Of a stretch of 64,000 bases of DNA, positions 8,074-15,582 are shown piece after piece (within the stretch, counting starts at the first letter, position 1; every line of letters begins with the position of its first letter). The DNA is taken from the NCBI GenBank assembly GCA_042867185.1, contig JBHZQV010000009.1, positions 110,994 through 174,993 of the forward strand. Reading direction: 5' to 3'. The notes below the pieces were generated by a model, which was not told the origin of the DNA, searched no databases, and was given only the letters and a program-made list of their open reading frames with translations. The DNA comes from Xylophilus sp042867185 (GTDB lineage Bacteria > Pseudomonadota > Gammaproteobacteria > Burkholderiales > Burkholderiaceae_C). Position numbers and translations under genes: made by a program.

Positions 8074-9294
8074 ATGGACATGACCCCGCATTTCCCCATT
8101 TACCTTGATTACGGCGCCACCACGCCGGTAGACCCGCGCGTCGTCGACGCGATGATCCCCTGGTTGCGCGAGCATTTCGGCAATCCGGCTTCGCGCAGCC
8201 ACGCCTGGGGCTGGGAAGCCGAAGAGATCGTCGAGAAGTCGCGCGGCCATGTCGCCGACCTGATCGGTGCCGACCCGCGCGAGATCGTGTGGACCAGCGG
8301 CGCGACCGAGTCGATCAACCTCGCCCTGAAGGGTGCCGCCCAGTTCTACAAGACCAAGGGCAAGCACCTGATCACGCTCAAGACCGAGCACAAGGCAGTG
8401 CTCGACACGATGCGCGAACTGGAGCGCCAGGGCTTCGACGTGACCTACCTCGACGTCGAAGAAGACGGCCTGGTCGATCTGGAGAAGCTCAAGGCGGCCG
8501 TCCGCCCCGACACGATCCTGATCAGCGTGCTCTTCGTGAACAACGAGATCGGCGTGATCCAGGACATCCCGGCCATCGGCGCGATGTGCCGCGAGAAGGG
8601 CATCCTGTTCCATGTCGACGCGGCGCAGGCCACCGGCCGTGTCGAGATCGACATGAACACGCTGCCGATCGACCTGATGAGCATGACCGCGCACAAGACC
8701 TACGGCCCCAAGGGCGTGGGTGCGCTGTTCGTGCGCCGCAAGCCGCGGGTGCGCCTCGAAGCGCAGATCCACGGGGGCGGCCACGAGCGCGGCATGCGCT
8801 CGGGCACGTTGCCGACCCACCAGATCGTCGGCATGGGCGAGGCCTTTCGCCTCATCAAGCTGGAGATGGCCGAGGTGAACGCCAAGGCCCGGGCCCTGCA
8901 GCAGCGTCTGCTGGACGGGCTGAAGGACATCGAGCAGGTGTTCATCAACGGCAGCATGGAGCGCCGGGTGCCGCAGAACCTCAACATCAGCTTCAATTTC
9001 GTCGAAGGCGAATCGCTGATCATGGGCATCAAGGGCCTGGCGGTGTCGTCGGGTTCGGCCTGCACCTCGGCCAGCCTGGAGCCCAGCTACGTGCTGCGCG
9101 CCCTGGGCCGCAGCGACGAGCTGGCCCACAGCAGCCTGCGCATGACCATCGGCCGCTACACGACCGAAGAAGAGATCGACTATGCGGTCTCCACCATCCG
9201 CCAGAACGTCGCCAAGCTGCGCGAACTGAGCCCGCTCTGGGAGATGTACCAGGACGGCATCGACATCAGCACCATCCAGTGGGCCGCGCACTGA
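8074..9294 (+). CDS. iscS: Cysteine desulfurase IscS
   Basis: A 406-aa PLP enzyme that takes sulfur from cysteine and passes it as a persulfide to IscU and tRNA-thiolation partners. The N-terminus IYLDYGATTPVDPRV is typical; PLP is held by the Lys in SMTAHKTYGPKG. The active-site loop Cys is in SSGSACTSASLEPSYVLRAL. The C-terminal tail ISTIQWAAH matches the IscU-binding end of IscS. There is no strong Shine-Dalgarno; MTPHF at 8080 is an alternative start. It follows iscR by about 80 bp in the same operon. Confidence 0.97.
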   Translation: MDMTPHFPIYLDYGATTPVDPRVVDAMIPWLREHFGNPASRSHAWGWEAEEIVEKSRGHVADLIGADPREIVWTSGATESINLALKGAAQFYKTKGKHLITLKTEHKAVLDTMRELERQGFDVTYLDVEEDGLVDLEKLKAAVRPDTILISVLFVNNEIGVIQDIPAIGAMCREKGILFHVDAAQATGRVEIDMNTLPIDLMSMTAHKTYGPKGVGALFVRRKPRVRLEAQIHGGGHERGMRSGTLPTHQIVGMGEAFRLIKLEMAEVNAKARALQQRLLDGLKDIEQVFINGSMERRVPQNLNISFNFVEGESLIMGIKGLAVSSGSACTSASLEPSYVLRALGRSDELAHSSLRMTIGRYTTEEEIDYAVSTIRQNVAKLRELSPLWEMYQDGIDISTIQWAAH

Positions 9295-9341
9295 CACGCG
9301 CCTCCGGCTCCCTGCACCACGAATAGAAAAAGGTACCCACC

Positions 9342-9746
9342 ATGGCTTACTCCGAAAAAGTGATCGACCACTATGAAAACCCACGCAACGTCGGCTCCTT
9401 CGAAAAGGGCGACGACAGCGTAGGCACCGGCATGGTGGGCGCGCCCGCCTGCGGCGACGTGATGAAGCTGCAGATCAAGGTCAACCCCGACACCGGCGTG
9501 ATCGAAGACGCACGCTTCAAGACCTACGGCTGCGGCTCGGCCATTGCGTCGTCGTCGCTGGTCACCGAATGGGTCAAGGGCAAGACGCTGGACGAGGCGG
9601 CCGCGCTCAAGAACAGCGTCATCGCCGAAGAGCTGGCCCTGCCGCCGGTGAAGGTGCACTGCTCGATCCTGGCCGAAGACGCGATCAAGGCGGCGGTCGA
9701 CGACTACCGCAAGAAGCATGTGGCGGTTGCCGCCGCTATGGTCTGA
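9342..9746 (+). CDS. iscU: Fe-S cluster scaffold IscU
   Basis: A 134-aa scaffold on which [2Fe-2S] clusters are built before hand-off by HscA/HscB. All expected residues are visible: Cys37 (APACGD, with the Asp that tunes release), Cys64 (TYGCGSA), Cys107 (VHCSIL) and the HscA-recognition motif LPPVK at 100-104. A purine-rich AAAAAGG ribosome site precedes the ATG. The order iscS-iscU-iscA is conserved. Confidence 0.98.
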   Translation: MAYSEKVIDHYENPRNVGSFEKGDDSVGTGMVGAPACGDVMKLQIKVNPDTGVIEDARFKTYGCGSAIASSSLVTEWVKGKTLDEAAALKNSVIAEELALPPVKVHCSILAEDAIKAAVDDYRKKHVAVAAAMV

Positions 9747-9749
9747 GCC

Positions 9750-10073
9750 ATGTCCGTCACCCTGACCGAAGCCGCCGCGCGGCATGTGAATCGGTACCTG
9801 GCCAAGCGTGGCAAGGGTGTGGGCGTGCGCCTGGGCGTCAAGACCACCGGCTGCTCGGGCCTGGCCTACAAGCTCGAGTACGTGGACGACCCGGTCGAGG
9901 GCGATGTGCTGTTCGAAGACCATGGCGTGAAGGTCATGATCGACCCGAAGAGCCTGGCCTACATCGACGGCACCCAGCTCGACTTCGTGCGCGAAGGCCT
10001 CAACGAAGGCTTCAAGTTCAACAACCCGAACGAGCGCGACCGTTGCGGCTGCGGCGAAAGCTTCCGCATCTGA
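9750..10073 (+). CDS. iscA: Fe-S cluster assembly protein IscA
   Basis: A 107-aa A-type carrier that binds iron or a cluster and delivers it to [4Fe-4S] apoproteins. The three conserved cysteines are Cys35 (TTGCSGLAY), Cys99 and Cys101 (CGCGESF). The gene starts 3 nt after the iscU stop, indicating coupled expression. It is followed by a strong intrinsic terminator before hscB. Confidence 0.97.
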   Translation: MSVTLTEAAARHVNRYLAKRGKGVGVRLGVKTTGCSGLAYKLEYVDDPVEGDVLFEDHGVKVMIDPKSLAYIDGTQLDFVREGLNEGFKFNNPNERDRCGCGESFRI

Positions 10074-10100
10074 TCTTCTTCTTCGGCTCGCCCGCCCAGG

Positions 10101-10132
10101 ACCGCCTCCACCTCGGTGTCGGCGGTTTTTTT
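10101..10132 (+). terminator. Intrinsic terminator between iscA and hscB
   Basis: Stem ACCGCC / GGCGGT, with a second inner CACC/GGTG pairing, is followed at once by seven Ts (10126-10132). The hscB ATG is at 10138, only 5 nt after the T-run, so hscBA-fdx expression must depend on read-through or another promoter. Confidence 0.75.
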
Positions 10133-10137
10133 ATGCC

Positions 10138-10656
10138 ATGAACCTGCAATCCAACGACTTCGAACTCTTCGGCGTGCCGCCCACCTTCCGCCAGGACGCG
10201 GAGATGCTCGACGCCCGCTGGAAGGAACTGCAGCGCAGCGCCCATCCCGACCGCTTCGCCGCCGACAGCGACGCGGCGCGGCGCGCGGCGATGCAGTGGT
10301 CGGTGCGGATCAACGAAGCCTACCGGCGGCTGAAGAGCCCGTTGAAGCGCGCGGCCTATCTCTGCGAACTGAACGGCGCGCCGATCGAGGCCGAGAACAA
10401 CACCGCGATGCCCGGCGCCTTCCTGATGCAGCAGATGGAGTGGCGCGAAGCCCTCGACGACGCTTCCGACGCCGCCGCCATCGAGGCGCTGTCGGCCGAG
10501 ATGACCGCCGCCCGCACCGAGACGCTCGCCCGCTGCGCCGCGCTGATCGACGAGGCGCACGACCACGCGGCGGCGGCGAAGGAGGTCAGAGCCCTCATGT
10601 TCATTGCGCGCTTTGCCGACGATGTCGATGCCCGCCGGGAGCAACTGGGACAATAG
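10138..10656 (+). CDS. hscB: Fe-S co-chaperone HscB (J-domain protein)
   Basis: A 172-aa J-type co-chaperone that brings IscU to HscA and stimulates its ATPase. The J domain occupies residues 1-75 with the invariant HPD (RSAHPDRFA) and the helix IV region SVRINEAYRRLKSPLKRA; the C-terminal three-helix part (about 90-172) binds IscU. Translation starts directly behind a terminator stem and T-run with no clear Shine-Dalgarno, which is odd for this operon. Length is normal. Confidence 0.95.
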   Translation: MNLQSNDFELFGVPPTFRQDAEMLDARWKELQRSAHPDRFAADSDAARRAAMQWSVRINEAYRRLKSPLKRAAYLCELNGAPIEAENNTAMPGAFLMQQMEWREALDDASDAAAIEALSAEMTAARTETLARCAALIDEAHDHAAAAKEVRALMFIARFADDVDARREQLGQ

Positions 10657-10716
10657 CCGGCTGCCGCACCTTGCCGCCGCTCTGCGCGGCGGCCTTCTCC
10701 AGGATCTTTTCTCTCC

Positions 10717-12585
10717 ATGGCGCTACTCCAGATTTCCGAACCGCACCAGGCCCCCGATCCGCACCAGCGGCGCATCGCCGTGGGCATCGACCTCGGCACC
10801 ACGCATTCGTTGGTTGCCGCGGTCCGCAGCGGCGTGGCCGAATGCCTGCCCGATGCGGCGGGCGACAAGCTGCTGCCCTCCGTCGTGCGCTACCTGTCGG
10901 CCCAGGGCCGGCAGATCGGCCAGGCCGCCCGCGACGGCCAGACGCAGGACCCCGAGAACACCATCGTCTCGGTCAAGCGCCTGATGGGCCGCGGCCTGGC
11001 CGACATCGCCCACCCGGACCAGCTGCCCTACCGGCTGGTCGCGCCGGAAGGCGAGGGCGGCATGGTCGGGGTGCGGACGGTGGCCGGGGTGAAGTCGCCG
11101 GTCGAGATCAGCGCCGAGATCCTCGCCACGCTGCGCCAGCGCGCCGAGGACACCTTCGACGACGACATCTACGGCGCCGTCATCACCGTGCCGGCGTACT
11201 TCGACGACGCGCAGCGCCAGGCCACCAAGGATGCGGCGCGCCTCGCCGGCCTCGAACTGCTGCGCCTGATCAACGAGCCCACCGCCGCGGCGATCGCCTA
11301 CGGCCTCGACAACGGCAGCGAGGGTGTCTACGCGATCTACGACCTGGGCGGCGGCACCTTCGACATTTCGGTGCTGCGGCTGACCGAAGGCGTTTTCGAG
11401 GTGATCGCGACCGGTGGCGATTCGGCCCTGGGCGGCGACGACTACGACGCGCTGCTGGCCGATCTGCTGCTCGCCAAGACCGGCCTGTCCGCAGATTCGC
11501 CGGCCGACAAGGCCGCGCTCCGCCAAGCGGCCCGGGCCTGCAAGGAACAGCTGTCTGCTACGGAATCGATAGCTGGCAGCCTCCAGCTGGCATCGGCTAG
11601 CGGCACTTTCGACATCACGCGCGCCGAATTCGACCAGGCGACGCAGGCGCTCACCGCCCGCACCATGGCCGCCGTGCGCCGCACGCTGCGCGACGCGGAG
11701 CTGCAACCGGGCGATGTGCAGGGCGTGGTGATGGTCGGCGGCTCCACCCGCATGCCGCAGATCCGCGCCGCGGTCGCCGCGTATTTCGGCCGCGAGCCCT
11801 TGACCGACCTCGATCCCGACCAGGTGGTGGCCGTGGGCGCCGCCATCCAGGCCAATCAGCTCGCCGGCCATGCGGGCGCCGAAGACCTGCTGCTGCTCGA
11901 CGTGGTGCCGCTGTCGCTCGGCATCGAGACCATGGGCGGGCTGGTCGAGCGGATCATCTCGCGCAACGAAACCATCCCGACCGCCAAGGCGCAGGACTTC
12001 ACCACCTACCAGGACGGCCAGACCGCCCTGGCGCTGCATGTAGTGCAAGGCGAGCGCGACCTGGTCGCCGACTGCCGCAGCCTGGCACGCTTCGAACTGC
12101 GCGGCATTCCGCCGATGGCCGCCGGCGCGGCCCGCATCCGGGTGTCGTTCACCGTCGATGCCGACGGTCTGCTCAGCGTATCCGCCAAGGAGCAGGGCAG
12201 CGGTGTCGAGGCGCGGATCGACGTGAAGCCTTCCTATGGCCTTTCCGACGGCGAGATCGCCCGCATGCTGCAGGAAAGCTTCAGCACCGCCCGCGAGGAC
12301 ATGGCCGCCCGCGCGCTGGCCGAGGCCCGGGTCGATGCCGACCGCATGCTGCTGGCCACCCGCGCCGCGCTGGCCGCCGACGGCGACCTGCTGGAGGCCG
12401 GCGAACGCGGCCGTATCGACGCGCTGAGCACCGCGCTCGACGCGGCGGCGCGCGGTTCGGACGATGCCGCGGCCATCACCGCCGCCACGCAGGCGCTGGC
12501 CAAGGCGACCGAGTCCTTCGCCGCCGAGCGCATGAACCGCGGCATCCGCCGCGCGCTGGCCGGCCGCCAGGTCGACGCGCTCTAG
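10717..12585 (+). CDS. hscA: Fe-S chaperone HscA (Hsp70 family), with an in-frame repeat insertion
   Basis: A 622-aa specialised Hsp70 that recognises the LPPVK motif of IscU and drives cluster transfer. The ATPase domain runs from about residue 18 to 385 (GIDLGTTHSLVA, IYDLGGGTFDISVL, VGGSTRMPQIR), then the substrate domain (VPLSLGIETMGGLVERII) and a helical lid. Palindromic repeat copy C lies in frame inside the ATPase domain and encodes ATESIAGSLQLASASGTF at about residues 281-298, a region of variable loops in Hsp70s. The overall frame is intact, so the protein is probably functional. Confidence 0.96.
   Translation: MALLQISEPHQAPDPHQRRIAVGIDLGTTHSLVAAVRSGVAECLPDAAGDKLLPSVVRYLSAQGRQIGQAARDGQTQDPENTIVSVKRLMGRGLADIAHPDQLPYRLVAPEGEGGMVGVRTVAGVKSPVEISAEILATLRQRAEDTFDDDIYGAVITVPAYFDDAQRQATKDAARLAGLELLRLINEPTAAAIAYGLDNGSEGVYAIYDLGGGTFDISVLRLTEGVFEVIATGGDSALGGDDYDALLADLLLAKTGLSADSPADKAALRQAARACKEQLSATESIAGSLQLASASGTFDITRAEFDQATQALTARTMAAVRRTLRDAELQPGDVQGVVMVGGSTRMPQIRAAVAAYFGREPLTDLDPDQVVAVGAAIQANQLAGHAGAEDLLLLDVVPLSLGIETMGGLVERIISRNETIPTAKAQDFTTYQDGQTALALHVVQGERDLVADCRSLARFELRGIPPMAAGAARIRVSFTVDADGLLSVSAKEQGSGVEARIDVKPSYGLSDGEIARMLQESFSTAREDMAARALAEARVDADRMLLATRAALAADGDLLEAGERGRIDALSTALDAAARGSDDAAAITAATQALAKATESFAAERMNRGIRRALAGRQVDAL
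11556..11610 (+). repeat. 55-bp palindromic element, copy C (inside hscA, forward)
   Basis: Begins TGCTACGGAATCGATAGCTG and ends CACTTTC, matching the far end of the lpdA and waaA copies read in reverse. It is read in frame by hscA as ATESIAGSLQ and onward. Confidence 0.8.
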
Positions 12586-12634
12586 ACCCCCGCCCCTCCG
12601 CCTTCGACCCACCTCTACAACGATTCCACGCCCC

Positions 12635-12973
12635 ATGCCGGTCATCAAGATCCTTCCCCATCCCGAATACTGTCCGCAAGGCGCCGAAATCACCGCGCCC
12701 GCCGGCACATCGGTCTGCGAAGCGCTGCTCGACAACAAGATCAACATCGAGCACGCCTGCGACATGAGCTGCGCCTGCACCACCTGCCATGTGATCGTGC
12801 GCACCGGCCTGCAGTCGCTGGGCGAGGCCGACGAAGCGGAAGAAGACCTGCTCGACCGCGCCTGGGGCCTGGAGCCGCAATCGCGCCTGTCGTGCCAGGC
12901 GATCCTGGCACAGCAGGACCTGGTGATCGAGATTCCGAAATACTCGCTCAACCACGCCAAGGAAAACCACTGA
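12635..12973 (+). CDS. fdx: ISC-type [2Fe-2S] ferredoxin
   Basis: A 112-aa adrenodoxin-like ferredoxin that supplies electrons for cluster assembly. Cluster ligands Cys42, Cys48, Cys51 and Cys87 are in HACDMSCACTTCHV and RLSCQA; the extra Cys46 is also typical of Isc ferredoxin. It is the last isc gene. Its TGA stop overlaps the ATG of dnaQ by one base, so Fe-S assembly and the exonuclease gene are translationally linked. No iscX follows. Confidence 0.95.
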   Translation: MPVIKILPHPEYCPQGAEITAPAGTSVCEALLDNKINIEHACDMSCACTTCHVIVRTGLQSLGEADEAEEDLLDRAWGLEPQSRLSCQAILAQQDLVIEIPKYSLNHAKENH

Positions 12974-13716
12974 TGGCGACTGCGACGAACGTCCGCCAGA
13001 TCGTGCTGGACACGGAAACCACCGGCCTCTCCGCCGAGGGTGGCGACCGCATCATCGAGATCGGCTGCGTGGAACTGGTGGGCCGCAAGCTCACCGGCCA
13101 CAACAAGCATTTCTACCTGAACCCGGGCCGCGACAGCCACGAGGACGCGCTGCGGGTGCACGGCATCAGCAACGAGTTCCTGCGCGACAAGCCGAAGTTC
13201 GAGGCGGTGGTCGACGAGCTGATGGCATACCTGGCCGGCGCCGAGATCATCATCCACAACGCCGCGTTCGACGTCGGCTTCCTGAACAAGGAACTGGAGC
13301 TGGTCGGCCGTCCGCCGTTCAAGCAGGGCGTGGGCAGCGTCACCGACACCCTGGTCATGGCCAAGGAAATGTTCCCCGGCAAGCGCAACTCGCTCGACGC
13401 CCTGTGCGACCGCCTGGGCGTGGACAACGCCAGCCGTACGCTGCACGGCGCGCTGCTGGACGCCGAGCTGCTGGCCGACGTCTACATCAACCTGACCCGC
13501 GGCCAGGATGCGCTGCTGATCGACGATGCGGCGCCGGAAGAAGGGCAGAGCGAAGTCGTACTGGTGGACCTGCGGGCCTTCACCCTGCCGGTCATCCTGG
13601 CGGGCGAGCAGGAGCTGGAGGCCCATGCCTCGGTGTTGAAGCAGCTCGACAAGCCGAGCGGCGGAAAGACGATCTGGACGCGCCTGGGCCAGACGACCGA
13701 AATTTCTGTGCCATAA
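12973..13716 (+). CDS. dnaQ: DNA polymerase III epsilon subunit (3'-5' proofreading exonuclease)
   Basis: A 247-aa DEDD-family exonuclease that proofreads the replicative polymerase. Motif I is VLDTETTGLS (Asp13, Glu15), motif II IIHNAAFDVGFLNKEL, and motif III TLHGALLDAELLADVY with the DEDDh-type His. The C-terminal part (ISVP end) contacts the alpha subunit. The start at 12973 gives a TGATG overlap with fdx; the longer upstream frame lies inside fdx and is not conserved. tRNA-Val lies 25 bp downstream. Confidence 0.95.
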   Translation: MATATNVRQIVLDTETTGLSAEGGDRIIEIGCVELVGRKLTGHNKHFYLNPGRDSHEDALRVHGISNEFLRDKPKFEAVVDELMAYLAGAEIIIHNAAFDVGFLNKELELVGRPPFKQGVGSVTDTLVMAKEMFPGKRNSLDALCDRLGVDNASRTLHGALLDAELLADVYINLTRGQDALLIDDAAPEEGQSEVVLVDLRAFTLPVILAGEQELEAHASVLKQLDKPSGGKTIWTRLGQTTEISVP

Positions 13717-13741
13717 TAGCGGGCTGACGTATACAGCGTTA

Positions 13742-13816
13742 GGGTGATTAGCTCAGCGGTAGAGCACTGCCTTCACACGGCAGGGGTCGCAGGTTCAAAC
13801 CCTGCATCACCCACCA
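13742..13816 (+). tRNA. tRNA-Val (anticodon CAC)
   Basis: A 75-nt cloverleaf with encoded CCA. Acceptor arms are GGGTGAT (13742-13748) and ATCACCC (13806-13812), the D arm contains AGCTCAGCGGT, the anticodon stem CTGCC/GGCAG encloses loop TTCACAC with CAC at 13774-13776, and the T loop is GGTTCAAACC. A strong terminator follows at 13883. tRNA genes are common integration sites, and an integrase remnant lies 82 bp downstream. Confidence 0.97.
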
Positions 13817-13882
13817 ATATTCATCAGGATTGGCAGCTATTCGTTCGATAGCGCAAAACCTGGCCGGTGCAATCTCCGGTGT

Positions 13883-13918
13883 AAAAAGCGGCAAGCTTCA
13901 CAGCTCTGCCGCTTTTTT
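13883..13918. terminator. Strong hairpin terminator after tRNA-Val
   Basis: Stem AAAAAGCGGCA / TGCCGCTTTTTT with an inner AGCT/AGCT pairing ends in six Ts. It closes the dnaQ-tRNA unit and also overlaps the last codons of the integrase remnant on the other strand. Confidence 0.85.
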
Positions 13919-14101
13919 CATGGCCGCGCCAGTGGGCCTCAGATCGCCCCACTTCGAGAGCGCGGCCCGCTGCTTATCAATCTGCAGATGCGCCTACCGC
14001 TGCGTCGTGTTGATGCTGGTGTCCCCCAGGATCTTCGCTACGGTGTAGAGGTCGACGCCGAGGCCGATCAGGATGCTGGCGCCGCTGTGCCGCAGATCGT
14101 G
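13898..14101 (-). pseudogene. Tyrosine recombinase (phage/ICE integrase) C-terminal remnant
   Basis: Reading the minus strand gives HDLRHSGASILIGLGVDLYT, then VAKILGDTSINTTQR, a stop, then AHLQIDKQRAALSKWGDL to a TGA. This is the C-terminal catalytic box of a site-specific tyrosine recombinase (HxLRH, the GVDLYTVAKILG helix, and TTQRYAHL). The codon that should be the catalytic Tyr is TAG (13994-13996), one base from TAC/TAT, and the frame continues with family-like sequence beyond it. Sequence upstream of the first His is unrelated, so most of the gene is gone. Its position beside tRNA-Val indicates an old integrative element. Confidence 0.8.
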
Positions 14102-14252
14102 GCAACGACCATGCTCCAAGCCGACTACGGCCACACACTGGCAACTGGGTCCATCATCGAGCGGCCCAACATCCCGGAGGCGGTCCGCCTGCGGCTGTGG
14201 GACGACCTGGCCCTCATCAATGCACTGCGCGTTTTTCCGCAGTGCCCGGTGT

Positions 14253-15176
14253 TCAAGCCGCCAGAGATCTGTTGAGCGGCAGCGGCAGCGCGGCGACCAT
14301 GTCGGCCCCGCTCGAGTGGAACGCCTGGACCGCGCGGGACAGCCGGGCGATCTGGGTCTGCATCCGGAGCGCGGAGGCGGCCGACGCCGTCGCGAGCTGG
14401 GCATTCTGCTGGGTCATCGCCTCGATCTGCGCGACCGACTCGTTGACATGGTCGATGCCGGCCTGCTGCTCCGCGGCTGCCAGGTCGATCGCCTTCATCA
14501 GTGCCGTGGTCTGCTCCACCGTATCGCCGATGCCCGCCATGGCCTGGTCGACGTTGCCGACGATGGCGCCGCCCTGGCTCACCTGGGTGCTCGACGTGTC
14601 GATCAGGGTCTTGATCTCCCGGGCGGCCAGCGCGCTGCGTTGCGACAGGCTGCGTACCTCTGCCACCACCACTGCGAACCCCCGTCCGTGGTCCCCGGCG
14701 CGGGCCGCCTCCACCGCCGCGTTCAGCGCCAGGATGTTGGTCTGGAACGCGATGCCGTCGATCAGCGCCACGATGTTGCCGATGCTCTGCGAGCTCTGCG
14801 CGATGCCGTTCATGCGGTCCGCCATGTCGCGCATCAGGGTGCTGCCGGTGGCTGTCGCATCGGCCGCGCGAAGCGCCGCGACACGTCCGTCGCGTGCGGC
14901 GTCGCGCGACCGGGTCACCGTCGCTGCGATCTCGTCGATGCTCGACGCCGTCTTCTCCAGGTTGTCGGTCACCCGCGCGGTGCGGTCCCGCAGCCGCTCG
15001 CTGTCGCCGGCGAGCTCGGAGTTGGCCGATTCCATCGCCGCGGTCGCATCGCGGACCTCGATGACCGCATCGTTGACACGGCCGCTTGCCACCGCCAGCT
15101 TGCGCGCCTGTGGCATGCGGACCGGCACCCATCCGATGTCCAGGTCCACACCTTCGGGTTTGTCCATCGCCGCCAC
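14253..15176 (-). CDS. Methyl-accepting chemotaxis protein signalling domain without sensor or membrane part
   Basis: A 307-aa protein made almost entirely of an MCP cytoplasmic domain. Residues about 40-290 form the coiled coil, with the kinase-control hairpin tip near FQTNILALNAAVEAARAGDHGRGFAVVVAEVRSL (about residues 142-175). Canonical receptors carry a periplasmic sensor, two TM helices and a HAMP domain; none is visible here. Upstream sequence in this frame keeps some coding look (YPYAGAVERASELSALVAAM) but no start or domain. It is either a soluble MCP or the 3' part of a receptor truncated during the recombination that left the integrase scar; I favour the latter. Confidence 0.75.
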   Translation of the reverse strand: MAAMDKPEGVDLDIGWVPVRMPQARKLAVASGRVNDAVIEVRDATAAMESANSELAGDSERLRDRTARVTDNLEKTASSIDEIAATVTRSRDAARDGRVAALRAADATATGSTLMRDMADRMNGIAQSSQSIGNIVALIDGIAFQTNILALNAAVEAARAGDHGRGFAVVVAEVRSLSQRSALAAREIKTLIDTSSTQVSQGGAIVGNVDQAMAGIGDTVEQTTALMKAIDLAAAEQQAGIDHVNESVAQIEAMTQQNAQLATASAASALRMQTQIARLSRAVQAFHSSGADMVAALPLPLNRSLAA

Positions 15177-15582
15177 CAGCGCGGAGAGCTCGCTCGCTCG
15201 CTCGACAGCCCCTGCATACGGATACAGAGCAGCACCTCGACACCCGTATGCAGCACCACGTGGAAAGCGTGCAGCATCACCTTGGCGAAGTCGGGTTCGG
15301 CGTGCAGTAGAGGGCGAGGCCCGCTGCCTGCAGGCGGTCGAACAGGACCTGGTGCTTTCGCGGCGTAGGCGCCCTCGTGGCGTAGAGACGGCAGCGTCGT
15401 GCGGACACCGGGGTGCATCGACCCTGCCGTGGCGCGCGTCTTACGCCCGGCCGTGCAGGGCGGGACCGTTCGGCACGATGGGCGCGTCCGGTACGGTTAT
15501 TTACTACGCACGGGCGCTTGGCCTACGTCGGTATAGGCCACAAACGTCGCGCCGTGCAGGCCGTGCGGACCAGACTGGTCTC
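15177..15582. other. Non-coding or degraded stretch
   Basis: About 400 bp between the MCP fragment and the glycan gene, which are divergently transcribed. Minus-strand frames here change register and resemble no complete domain, consistent with decayed 5' MCP sequence. A short AT-rich patch near 15497-15510 could hold a promoter for the plus-strand gene, but I cannot define it. Confidence 0.45.

Larger units (their letters stand above)
13817..14252. other. Degraded junction region between tRNA-Val and the MCP gene
   Basis: It contains the terminator, the integrase remnant and a lone palindrome GCTATTCGTTCGATAGC (13836-13852) that matches the core of the 55-bp repeat but lacks its GC-rich half. 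A plus-strand frame at about 14113-14275 (start MLQADYGHTLATGSIIERPN) is open, but I cannot support it as a gene. Confidence 0.5.

Noticed and set aside
10723..13626. 967-codon frame antisense to hscA-fdx-dnaQ
   Set aside because: Composition-driven shadow frame; the plus-strand genes are unambiguous.
14113..14275. Small plus-strand frame starting MLQADYGHTL
   Set aside because: No ribosome site or recognisable family, and it lies in a degraded junction; too weak to list as a gene.
14197..15582. Upstream extension of the hydrolase/transferase frame across the MCP fragment
   Set aside because: This part is antisense to the MCP domain and Ser/Arg-rich; similarity to hydrolases begins only after about 15583.
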